A DNA stretch of 60,384 nucleotides from Dehalococcoidia bacterium (GTDB lineage Bacteria; Chloroflexota; Dehalococcoidia; Tepidiformales; Tepidiformaceae): contig VXPF01000056.1 of assembly GCA_009839725.1 (NCBI GenBank), positions 1 to 60,384 of the forward strand, in the 5' to 3' direction. Shown piece by piece: positions 18,028-25,859 of the stretch. The first letter of the stretch is position 1; each line of letters opens with the position of its first letter. A program made the translations under genes and the position numbers. Below the pieces are notes generated by a model. The model worked only from the letters and a program-made list of their open reading frames with translations, searched no databases and was not told the origin of the DNA.

Positions 18028-18762
18028 ATGAATATGCTCAGTGGCTTGTGCTCCGCACAAAAGGCGCCCGGGACGGCGATCGTCTTAGGGCTTGTCGTCA
18101 TGATCATCTGCCTGATCCTGTATCCCGGGGGTTGGCTGATCGACGCGAGCGATCCGCTCGACTTCGAGGAGACGATCCAGGCGTTCACGGCGAACGACAA
18201 CCTCACGCACGCGGTGTCGTTCGTCGTCATCCTGTGCTCATTGCTGATCTCATACGGCATCTTCTCGTTCTGGCGGCTCCAGGGACCCTCGGGAAGCCTG
18301 GGCCACTCCATGCTGCGCTTCGGGATCCTGGTCAACCTCTTCCACTACGGCGTTTACATCCTGACGATGGGGACGCGGCATCTTCTCGTTGCGGTCTCGC
18401 AGCACGCCGGGTCACTCGCGGATCCCTCGGGGGCGCCGGATCTCATGCTGGTGTTGCATGCGACCAGCGGTGGCCTCTACTTCGCCTTCATCACGATCTC
18501 GTCGATCAGCGGCATTCTCGTGGGTATTGGCCTTGCCAGGCGTTTCAGCTCGTTGAACCTCACCGCTGCGGCCTGCTGGGTCTTCGGCCTTGCCGGGGTA
18601 GCGGGTCTCATCAACGTCGTCGTCGGCCAGCAGGCCGAGGTCGACCCCGAAGCCTTCATCATGGTCAGTAACATCGTCCTCTTTGTCGCCGCCGCCGCCC
18701 TGCTGTTCATCGGCATCGGCGTGATACGGGGCGAGAAGGAGCTCATTCCCGAGGACGACTAG
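18028..18762 (+). CDS. six-helix integral membrane protein of unknown function
   Basis: From the ATG at 18028 the product is 244 residues with six hydrophobic stretches, for example IVLGLVVMIICLILYPGGWL, SFVVILCSLLISYGIF and NIVLFVAAAALLFIGIGVI. It resembles DUF4386-type small membrane proteins in size and layout, but I do not recognise a firm family. The 183 bases upstream are less GC-rich than the surroundings (AACATAACAATTTCGCATC) and probably hold its promoter. A 16-bp hairpin follows the stop. Confidence 0.65.
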   Translation: MNMLSGLCSAQKAPGTAIVLGLVVMIICLILYPGGWLIDASDPLDFEETIQAFTANDNLTHAVSFVVILCSLLISYGIFSFWRLQGPSGSLGHSMLRFGILVNLFHYGVYILTMGTRHLLVAVSQHAGSLADPSGAPDLMLVLHATSGGLYFAFITISSISGILVGIGLARRFSSLNLTAAACWVFGLAGVAGLINVVVGQQAEVDPEAFIMVSNIVLFVAAAALLFIGIGVIRGEKELIPEDD

Positions 18763-18786
18763 CCCCGCTCGTTGGTAGCTATCCCT

Positions 18787-18824
18787 TCGCCGGCGGGAAC
18801 GCAATAGCGCGTTCCCGCTGGCGA
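18787..18824 (+). terminator. strong hairpin after the membrane-protein gene
   Basis: An inverted repeat pairs 18787-18802 (tcgccggcgggaacgc) with 18809-18824 around a 6-base loop, with a single G-T wobble. There is no T-run after it, so it may be a factor-assisted or bidirectional terminator, or a transcript-stabilising hairpin. It lies between the membrane-protein stop and the start of the oxidoreductase gene. Confidence 0.5.
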
Positions 18825-18879
18825 GGCCTATCCCGCTCGGCTACAGTTCCGGCAGCGCCCTCGCGCTCCGGAGGATCCC

Positions 18880-21069
18880 ATGGTCGTCGAGACGAAGCAG
18901 ACCTTCTGCCGCTTCTGCCACGCGTTCTGCGGGATTGAGGTCGATATCGAGGACGGCCGCGCCATCAAGGTCCGCGGCGACGCGAAGAACCCGATGTACC
19001 AGGGGTTCAGCTGCATCAAGGGCCGCCAGCTCCCCGAGCAGCACTACCACCCCGACCGCCTCCTCCACTCCCAGAAGCGCGCCCCCGATGGCACGCACCA
19101 CGATATCCCCCACCAGCAGGCCATCGACGAGGTAGCGGACAAGCTCCAGGCCATCATCGCCGAGCACGGGCCCCGCGCCGTCGCCACCTTCAGCGGCACC
19201 TACGGCTTCTCCTTCCCCTCCTCCGGCCAGTTCACCGGCGCCTTCATGGCCGGCATCGGCTCGAACATGACCTACTCCGGCGGCACCATCGACCAGCCCG
19301 CCAAGCCCATCGCCCGCGCCTATCACGGCAACTGGGGCGCCGGCCCCCAGATGTTCGACGACGCCGACGTCTGGATGCTCATCGGGGCGAACCCCACCAT
19401 CTCCATGTGGGGCGGCATCCCCCAGTACAACCCCGCGAAGCGCCTCCACCAGGCCAAGCAGCGAGGCATGCAGTTCATCGTCATCGACCCGCGCCGCACC
19501 GAGGCCGCGGAGAAGGCCGACATCTTCCTGCAGGTGAAGCCCGGCGAGGATCCGACGCTGCTTGCCGGCATCCTCCGCGTCATCCTCAGCGAGGGCCTTG
19601 TCGACGGCGACTTCGGCGCCGCCAACGTGCAGGGCCTCGAGGAGCTGCGCGACGCCGTGGAGCCGTTCACACTCGACTACGTGGAGGAACGCGCGGGCGT
19701 GCCCGCCGCCCACGTCGAACGAGCGGCGCGCGTGTTCGCCGACGGCGAGCGCGGCTCCGTCACCTCCGGAACGGGTCCCGACTTCTCTCCCCACGCGAAC
19801 ATCACCGAGTACCTCATCAACGCCATCAATACCGTCTGCGGGCGCTGGCTGCGCGAAGGCGAGCAGGTGCCCAACCCGCCCGTGCTGCGCAAGCCCAAGG
19901 ACTATGTCGCCCAGGCCTACCAGGAGGACACGAACTGGGATGCGCGCGAGCGGATGCGCATCCGCGACCTCCCCATCACGGCCATCGGCCCCCCCACCAG
20001 CGCCCTCGCCGAGGAGATCCTGACCCCGGGCGAAGGCAAGGTCCGCGCCCTCATCTGCATCGGCTCGAACCCCATGGCCGCCTGGCCCGACCAGCTCCGC
20101 ACCTACGACGCCATGCAGGAGCTCGACCTGCTCGTCACGCTCGACATCAAGATGTCGGCCACCGCCAAGCTGGCCGACTACGTGATCGCGCCCAAGCTCT
20201 CGCTCGAGCGCGAGGACACGACCCTCCCCAACGAGGCGCTTTCGGGCGTCTTCGGGTTCGCCCAGGGCTACCCCGCGCCCTACGCCCAGTACGGTCCCAA
20301 GCTCATCGACCCGCCCGAGGGATCCGATGTGATCGAGGAGTGGGAGTTCTTCTGGGGCGTCGCCAACCGCATGCGCATCCCGCTGCGCACGGCGTGGGGC
20401 GAGGTCGACATCGACAACAAGCCGACCACCTCCCAGATCATCGAGTGGATGTGCGAGGGCTCGCGCATCCCCCTCGACGAAGTGAAGAAGTACCCCCACG
20501 GCCACATCTTCGAGGACGATGAGATCCGCGTGCTGCCGAAGCGGCCCGGCTCCCCCCGCCTCGATGTCGGCCGCGCCGAGATGATGGCCGAGCTCGCCGA
20601 GGTGCGCGCCGAGCCCTACTTCGAGGGTGGCGGCTACCGCGAGGGCGAGGAGTTCACCCACCGCCTCGTCAGCCGGCGCATGCTCGAGTCGTACAACTCC
20701 TCGGGCCGCGATATCCCCCGGCTCATGCGCAAGTACGAGAACAAGGGCAATCCCGCCTACATGAATCCGATGGACATCGCCGAGCTCGGCCTCGCCGCCG
20801 GCGACATGGTCGAGATCGAGTCGGCGCGGGCGGCCATCTACGGCGTGGTCGAGCCCGCCGACGATGTGCGCTCCGGCGTCATCTCCATGGCGCACGCCTG
20901 GGGCGACGCGCCCACCGAGGACGCCCGCGTGCGAGAGCTCGGCTCCAACACGGGCCGCCTCTCCGACACCCAGACCGACTTCGACCCCATCACGGGCATC
21001 CCCGTGATGAGCGCCATTCCGGTGAACGTCCGCAAGGTCGAGGATCCCGCCCCCGTCCCCGCGCGCTAG
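18880..21069 (+). CDS. molybdopterin-dependent oxidoreductase, catalytic subunit
   Basis: A 729-residue member of the DMSO-reductase/formate-dehydrogenase superfamily. The N-terminus binds a [4Fe-4S] cluster (CRFCHAFCG with a later SCIKG), and bis-MGD cofactor-binding segments follow (MLIGANPTISMWGG, FIVIDPRRTEAAEKAD, ICIGSNPMAAWPD). The C-terminal dinucleotide-binding domain is present (YMNPMDIAELGLAAGDMVEIES). No Tat signal is seen, so it is probably cytoplasmic. No electron-transfer or membrane subunit is next to it. I cannot name the molybdenum ligand with confidence: the expected Cys/Ser position falls near SGGTIDQPAK. The substrate is unknown. A GGAGG site sits before the ATG. Confidence 0.88.
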   Translation: MVVETKQTFCRFCHAFCGIEVDIEDGRAIKVRGDAKNPMYQGFSCIKGRQLPEQHYHPDRLLHSQKRAPDGTHHDIPHQQAIDEVADKLQAIIAEHGPRAVATFSGTYGFSFPSSGQFTGAFMAGIGSNMTYSGGTIDQPAKPIARAYHGNWGAGPQMFDDADVWMLIGANPTISMWGGIPQYNPAKRLHQAKQRGMQFIVIDPRRTEAAEKADIFLQVKPGEDPTLLAGILRVILSEGLVDGDFGAANVQGLEELRDAVEPFTLDYVEERAGVPAAHVERAARVFADGERGSVTSGTGPDFSPHANITEYLINAINTVCGRWLREGEQVPNPPVLRKPKDYVAQAYQEDTNWDARERMRIRDLPITAIGPPTSALAEEILTPGEGKVRALICIGSNPMAAWPDQLRTYDAMQELDLLVTLDIKMSATAKLADYVIAPKLSLEREDTTLPNEALSGVFGFAQGYPAPYAQYGPKLIDPPEGSDVIEEWEFFWGVANRMRIPLRTAWGEVDIDNKPTTSQIIEWMCEGSRIPLDEVKKYPHGHIFEDDEIRVLPKRPGSPRLDVGRAEMMAELAEVRAEPYFEGGGYREGEEFTHRLVSRRMLESYNSSGRDIPRLMRKYENKGNPAYMNPMDIAELGLAAGDMVEIESARAAIYGVVEPADDVRSGVISMAHAWGDAPTEDARVRELGSNTGRLSDTQTDFDPITGIPVMSAIPVNVRKVEDPAPVPAR

Positions 21070-21077
21070 CGCCGCGC

Positions 21078-24000
21078 TCAGTGCCAGTCGTGCGCCTCGG
21101 GCATGGGGACGCCCGCGGCCACCGGCTCGATGTGTGTGACGGCGAGGTTGGTCGTCCCGTCGTACTGCGAGACCGTGCCCCGCACGATCAGCACCTGTCC
21201 CCGCAGCTCCCGGCGGTAGCGGGCGAACACCCGCGGCCAGAGGATGAGCTGCACCTCCCCGCTCTCGTCCTCGATCGTCACGAAGGCGGTGCCGTCCTCG
21301 CCGCGGGGATGCTGGCGGGCGATCGGCCATCCCGCTACCCGTAGCGCCTTGCCCTCGGGCGCGCCCTCCACGTCGGCGGCGGGAGTCACGCCGGGAGGCA
21401 GCGTAGGCCGCACGAACTCCATCAGGTGTCCGCGCGGGTACACCCCCATCACGCGATACTCCCCTGTCATCTTCTCGTACTCGCTGAAGTCCGGACGGGC
21501 GGGCCTTCCCGGCCCCGCCGCGGGAAAGGCCCGCTGACCGTTGCGCGAGGGCGGAGTGGAGAGCCCCGCGTCCCAGAGCGCCATCCGCCGGTTCGGGACG
21601 ATCGCGTCGAAGGCCCCCGCCTCCACCAGCGACTGCGCCGCTCGCGGCTTCACCCCCGTTCGCCGCACCAGGTCCCCAGATCCGGCGTAGGGGCCGTTCC
21701 GCTCCCGCTCCGCCACGATCAGCTCCGCCGCCGCCTCGCCCACGTCCTTCACGATCTGCAGCCCCAGCCGCACGCAGCCGTTGTCGGCGATTGCCCGCAC
21801 CTCGCTGCGGTTCACGCACGGGTTCAGGAAGGGCGCCCCGAACCGGCGTGCGTCTTCCTTCAGCGTCTCCAGCGGGTAGAAGCCCATCGGCTGGTTGTTC
21901 ACCAGCGCCACGAAGAACTCGAGGGGGTAGTACTGCTTCAGCCAGGCCGCCTGGTAGGCCGTGATGGCGAACGCATGCGAGTGCGACTCCGGGAACATGT
22001 AGTGCCCGTTGATCTTGGCGAAGATCGTCTCAGCTGCTTCCTCGGACACCCCCCGGCTGCGCGCCCCCGCCAGGAACCGCTGCCGTTGCATGGCCACCAG
22101 GTGCTCGCCCTGCGGACGGGCGAAGGCCCGCCGCAGCTCGTCCGCCTCGGCGGCGGTCATCCCCGCCACGTCCATCACCAGCTGCACCACCTGTTCCTGC
22201 CAGATGATCACGCCGTAGCCCCGCGCCAGCGCCCGCTCCTCCAGCGGGTGGTCGTACGACCACTCCGCCCCGTGCCGGTGCCGCTCGATGAACTTCGAGA
22301 CGGCGCTCCCCTGCACCCCCACCCCGGGCCGGATGAGGGCGACCTGATACGCCAGGTCGAGCAGGTTCCGGGAGAGGAGGCGTTGCGCGATCTTGAGCTG
22401 CGCGGGCGACTGCAGCAGGAAGACGCCCTTCCCCCGGCCCTCGTTGATCAGGTCGTAGACGTTTGCGTCCTCGGGGTCGATGCGGCTCAGGTCGGGCCGC
22501 GTCCCCTCCCGCGCCTCGATCAGGTCCAGCGCCTCCTCGATCTGGTCGAGCACGGGCAGCGAGAGGAGGTCGATCTTGGCGAAGTTGGCGTCCGCTACGC
22601 TGTCCTTGTTCCAGTCCATGATGAAGCGCCCCTCGATGGCTCCGTCCCTGATGGGGACCATCCCCGGAATGGGGCTGTCGCTCAGCACCATCCCCCCCAC
22701 GTGCTGCCCCAGCCCCCGAGGCGCGTGCAATAGCTGAGGCGCCAGCTCCGTCAGCTCGCGCCAGCCGGGCGCGTCCACCCGTTCCCGGAAGGCGGGCAGA
22801 TCGAGCATCGCCTCGCGCAGGCCCTCGCCGCCGCGTGGCCGAAGCTGTTTCGAGAGCAGCCGCAGGTCCTCCCGTGGCAGGCCCAGCGCCTTCCCCAGGT
22901 CCTGCACGATGCCCTTGTACGAGTACGTCGCGATCGCCCCCGCGAGGACGGCGTACTCCGCTCCGAAGTGCTGGTGCACCCGCGCGATCAGCTCGTCGCG
23001 GAGGGCGCGCGGAAAGTCGAGGTCGATATCCGGGAGCGTGTGCATGTCCTCCGGCATGAACCGCTCCAGCGTCAGGTTCCAGCGCAGCGGGTCCACGTGG
23101 CTGATGCCGGTGAGGTAGCCCACCAGCAGCGCCACCGAGGAGCCCCGGCCCCGCCCCGGCGGGCGCTCCTCCAGGGGCATGTCGGGATGCGCCAGCCCGC
23201 GCTCCTCCATGATCAGGCGGGCCAGCCGCGCGATCTCCCGGTAGAGCAGCAGGAAGCCCGCCAGGTGGTGCCGCTCGATCAGCCCGAACTCCTCCTCGAG
23301 CCGCTCCCGCACCTGCTCCGTGAGGCCGCCGTAGCGCCGCCGCGCGGCCTCCTCGCAGAGCCGCCGCAGGTAGCTCTCGGGCGTGTGGCCCGCCGGCACC
23401 TGCGGGTCGGGCAGGGTGTAGCCCAGGTCCGTGCTCAGGTTGAAGCGGCACAGCTCCGCGATGCGCTGCGTGTTCGCAATCGCCTCGGGATACTCCCCGA
23501 AGAGCCGCGCCATCTCCGCGGGCGGCTTCAGGCAGAAGTGGTCGTTCGGCTTGATGAACGGAAGCGCCCGGTCGATCGTCGTGTTCCGCCGGGCGGCCGC
23601 CAGCGCGTGCTGCAGCCGGTACCGCTCCGGGTCGTGGTAGAGCACGTCGTTGGTCGCCACGGAAGGAACGCCGGCCTCCCGCGCCAGCTCCCCCATCTCG
23701 CGGTTGCGGGGCGTGTCGCCCTGCAGGAAGTTCTGCTGCAGCTCCACGTACACCGAGTCGCGGCCGTACCACTCCCGGTAGCGATGCAGCAGCTCCCATG
23801 CCTCGCGCTGCCGCCCCTCCCGCACCAGTCGCGCGAGGCGTCCGTCGCGCCCCCCGGTCAGCAGGAGCACGCCCTCGGTGTGCCCGGGCAGGTGGGCGGG
23901 ATCGAGCCGCGGCTCCCGCCGGTCGGCGGCGTTCGCCAGCGTGAACAACCGCGAGAGATTGGCGTAGCCCTCGCGCGTCTTCGCCAGCAGCACCAGGCGG

Positions 24001-24221
24001 GAGCCGTCCGTCAGCGTCAGCTCGCCGCCCGTAATCGGCTGCACCCCCAGGCTGTTCGCCAGCCGCGCGAACTCCAGCGCCCCGCACAGGTTCGAGTCGG
24101 TCAGGGCGAGGGCCGTGCAGCCGTACGCCTTCGCCCGCGCCAGCAGCTCGTGGCTGTGGGAGGCCCCCTCTCCGAAGGAGTAGAAGCTCCGCGCGTGCAG
24201 CTCGACGTATCCTGCGGCCAC
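21078..24221 (-). CDS. dnaE2: error-prone DNA polymerase III alpha subunit (DnaE2/ImuC)
   Basis: This polymerase carries out translesion synthesis in the SOS-induced mutasome with ImuB. The N-terminal PHP domain starts YVELHARSFYSFGEGAS and has TDSN where active PHP domains have a metal-binding TDH, as is common in DnaE2. The catalytic motif PDIDLDFP is intact. Helix-hairpin-helix (VRRTGVKPRAAQSLVEAGAFD) and OB-fold segments follow. About 1047 residues from the GTG at 24221, which is preceded by GGGAG. It begins 13 bases after the imuB stop, so the two form one operon under the LexA-type box at 25738. Confidence 0.93.
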   Translation of the reverse strand: MAAGYVELHARSFYSFGEGASHSHELLARAKAYGCTALALTDSNLCGALEFARLANSLGVQPITGGELTLTDGSRLVLLAKTREGYANLSRLFTLANAADRREPRLDPAHLPGHTEGVLLLTGGRDGRLARLVREGRQREAWELLHRYREWYGRDSVYVELQQNFLQGDTPRNREMGELAREAGVPSVATNDVLYHDPERYRLQHALAAARRNTTIDRALPFIKPNDHFCLKPPAEMARLFGEYPEAIANTQRIAELCRFNLSTDLGYTLPDPQVPAGHTPESYLRRLCEEAARRRYGGLTEQVRERLEEEFGLIERHHLAGFLLLYREIARLARLIMEERGLAHPDMPLEERPPGRGRGSSVALLVGYLTGISHVDPLRWNLTLERFMPEDMHTLPDIDLDFPRALRDELIARVHQHFGAEYAVLAGAIATYSYKGIVQDLGKALGLPREDLRLLSKQLRPRGGEGLREAMLDLPAFRERVDAPGWRELTELAPQLLHAPRGLGQHVGGMVLSDSPIPGMVPIRDGAIEGRFIMDWNKDSVADANFAKIDLLSLPVLDQIEEALDLIEAREGTRPDLSRIDPEDANVYDLINEGRGKGVFLLQSPAQLKIAQRLLSRNLLDLAYQVALIRPGVGVQGSAVSKFIERHRHGAEWSYDHPLEERALARGYGVIIWQEQVVQLVMDVAGMTAAEADELRRAFARPQGEHLVAMQRQRFLAGARSRGVSEEAAETIFAKINGHYMFPESHSHAFAITAYQAAWLKQYYPLEFFVALVNNQPMGFYPLETLKEDARRFGAPFLNPCVNRSEVRAIADNGCVRLGLQIVKDVGEAAAELIVAERERNGPYAGSGDLVRRTGVKPRAAQSLVEAGAFDAIVPNRRMALWDAGLSTPPSRNGQRAFPAAGPGRPARPDFSEYEKMTGEYRVMGVYPRGHLMEFVRPTLPPGVTPAADVEGAPEGKALRVAGWPIARQHPRGEDGTAFVTIEDESGEVQLILWPRVFARYRRELRGQVLIVRGTVSQYDGTTNLAVTHIEPVAAGVPMPEAHDWH

Positions 24222-24234
24222 GGAGGGGCTCCCG

Positions 24235-25728
24235 CTAACACGCCTGCTGGTACCAGCGCTCCTCGCGCTGGTCGCGGAAGAGCGTGACCTGCCGCCCGTC
24301 CTCGCGGCTGACACGGTAGTAGGCGCGGGTCATCGGCGCCGGCAGCCACCAGAGGTCGAAGCTCCAGCGATCCTCGATGCGGGAGACCCGCTGCCATCCC
24401 CGCTCCAGCCGCACGGCCACGGGCAGCCCGTCCGCTCCTTCCTCGACCGTCACCGGCGTGGGCAGGGCGAGCGGCCGCATCGCGTCCCGCCCCAACGGGT
24501 CGAGCGGCACCTGCAACACGCGCATCTCCGGGGCCGGGTGCCAGGGCGCGATCGGGGCCATCCGGTAGAGCGCCGGTCCGCCCTCCAGCCGCTCCTGCAG
24601 CTGTCGCTCCACCTCCGCCAGGCGGCGTTCGCGCCCCTCCCGCACGTCGGGGAAGAGTCCGATCTGCTCGCCCGCCCCTTCCCCGAGACCGGTGAGCTCC
24701 AGCAGCAGCTCCTCCACGGGCGCCTCGGGGTGGTCGTCCTCCAGCTGCCGCCGGAGGGCGTGCGATGCCGCCTCCCACCTCCCCACCCCGCGCCGGAAAT
24801 GGAACGCCTTCTCCCAGGGGGGCGCCCCGTGCAGGAGGCAGGCCAGGTCCATCCGGCTCGCGTACCGCCCGCGCGCCAGGGGCCGGGCGAAGGCGCGCTT
24901 CAGGAGCGTATCGACCCCCGCCAGCACCAGGTCCAGCGAGGTGGAGGCGAAGGGCAGGGCGATGCGCTCAACCACCGCCTCCTCCGTTTCGAGGGGAACC
25001 AGGGGGCGCTCGTCGATGCCCTGGCAGAGCTCCCAGGCGCGCTGCCCCTCGTTCCCGAACTGGTCAATCAGCAGCTCCATCCGCATGGCCGCGACGGCGC
25101 CCATGCTGTGCAGTCCGAAGCGGATCAACCCCTCGCGAACATCGCCTGCGAGGGGCAGAAGGTCGATGGAACGTGGCGCGAGGAAGGCGGCCGCGTCGGG
25201 CGGAACCGTGACCGTCTCCCGCCCCCTCCCTGTGCGCGCCGCGACGAACGCCGGGAACTTCGCCGCCGCCACGCCGATCCGCGGGGCCAGGTCGTGGGGG
25301 ATGGCCTCGCGCAGCGCGCGCACGAGCGCGGTCTCGCCGCCGTGCAGCGTCTCGAGGCCATCGAGCCCCACGTAGGCCGTGCCTGGCTCCGTCCCCTCAA
25401 CCCGGTCGCTCACCCCCTGCAGGGCGGTAAGCGACTGCCGGAACACGCGCCGGTAGGCGGGTTCGTCCCCCTCCAGCACCGTTGCCTCCGGGTGCCGCGA
25501 GAGCGCCTCCTCCAGCGTCATCCCCGCCACCACTCCGGAGGCTTCCGGGAAGGCGTCCGCCACCAGCGGCTTCCCCGCCGAGCGGTCGATGATCACGGCG
25601 GGGGAACCCCGCAACCGGGGCTGCCGTCTCAGCTCGACCCTGGCCCTGAGATGGCTGATGAGCACGCAGGCGACCCGCAAGGCGTTCCCCCGATGAGCGT
25701 TGGCCGGCGTTCCTCGCCGGCTGTCCAC
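24235..25728 (-). CDS. imuB: ImuB, inactive Y-family polymerase-like mutasome subunit
   Basis: ImuB links DnaE2 to the sliding clamp during mutagenic repair. The sequence has the Y-family outline, but the catalytic acidic residues are gone. The N-terminal position reads VLISHLRARVE rather than IDxDxF, and the SxDE motif is replaced by GTA before YVGLDGL. A clamp-binding motif QIGLF lies at residues 355-359. Counted from the ATG at 25728 it is 497 residues. A TTG at 25680, with GGGGGAA just upstream, is a good alternative start, giving VACVLISH near the N-terminus and leaving more room for the operator. No ImuA-like gene is adjacent. Confidence 0.9.
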   Translation of the reverse strand: MDSRRGTPANAHRGNALRVACVLISHLRARVELRRQPRLRGSPAVIIDRSAGKPLVADAFPEASGVVAGMTLEEALSRHPEATVLEGDEPAYRRVFRQSLTALQGVSDRVEGTEPGTAYVGLDGLETLHGGETALVRALREAIPHDLAPRIGVAAAKFPAFVAARTGRGRETVTVPPDAAAFLAPRSIDLLPLAGDVREGLIRFGLHSMGAVAAMRMELLIDQFGNEGQRAWELCQGIDERPLVPLETEEAVVERIALPFASTSLDLVLAGVDTLLKRAFARPLARGRYASRMDLACLLHGAPPWEKAFHFRRGVGRWEAASHALRRQLEDDHPEAPVEELLLELTGLGEGAGEQIGLFPDVREGRERRLAEVERQLQERLEGGPALYRMAPIAPWHPAPEMRVLQVPLDPLGRDAMRPLALPTPVTVEEGADGLPVAVRLERGWQRVSRIEDRWSFDLWWLPAPMTRAYYRVSREDGRQVTLFRDQREERWYQQAC

Positions 25729-25737
25729 GCACCCTAT

Positions 25738-25751
25738 CGAACATGCGTTCT
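25738..25751 (-). promoter_or_regulatory. LexA-type SOS box upstream of imuB-dnaE2
   Basis: The sequence cgaacatgcgttct matches the Gram-positive/actinobacterial SOS operator CGAAC-RNRY-GTTYC at all but the last position and has a perfect GAAC-N4-GTTC core. It sits 10 bases before the upstream imuB start, or about 58 bases before the TTG alternative. Location, orientation and gene context (a mutasome operon) all fit LexA control. Confidence 0.8.
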
Positions 25752-25859
25752 ATTCGTCAACCACTGCGGGAAAGAGGGCCACACTCGCAGGCTTCCGGCT
25801 CGTGAGGCCCCTCCGTATAGTGTTTTCCAGATGGCCGCACGTTCGCGAGGTGGCGCGGC

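Noticed and set aside
18841-21819. About 990-codon frame antisense to the molybdopterin oxidoreductase
   Set aside because: It crosses two real genes and shows no known motif; the plus-strand gene has Fe-S and cofactor sites.
21426-24287. Long plus-strand frames antisense to dnaE2
   Set aside because: Low-complexity Arg/His/Pro-rich shadows; dnaE2 on the minus strand is complete with PDIDLDF.
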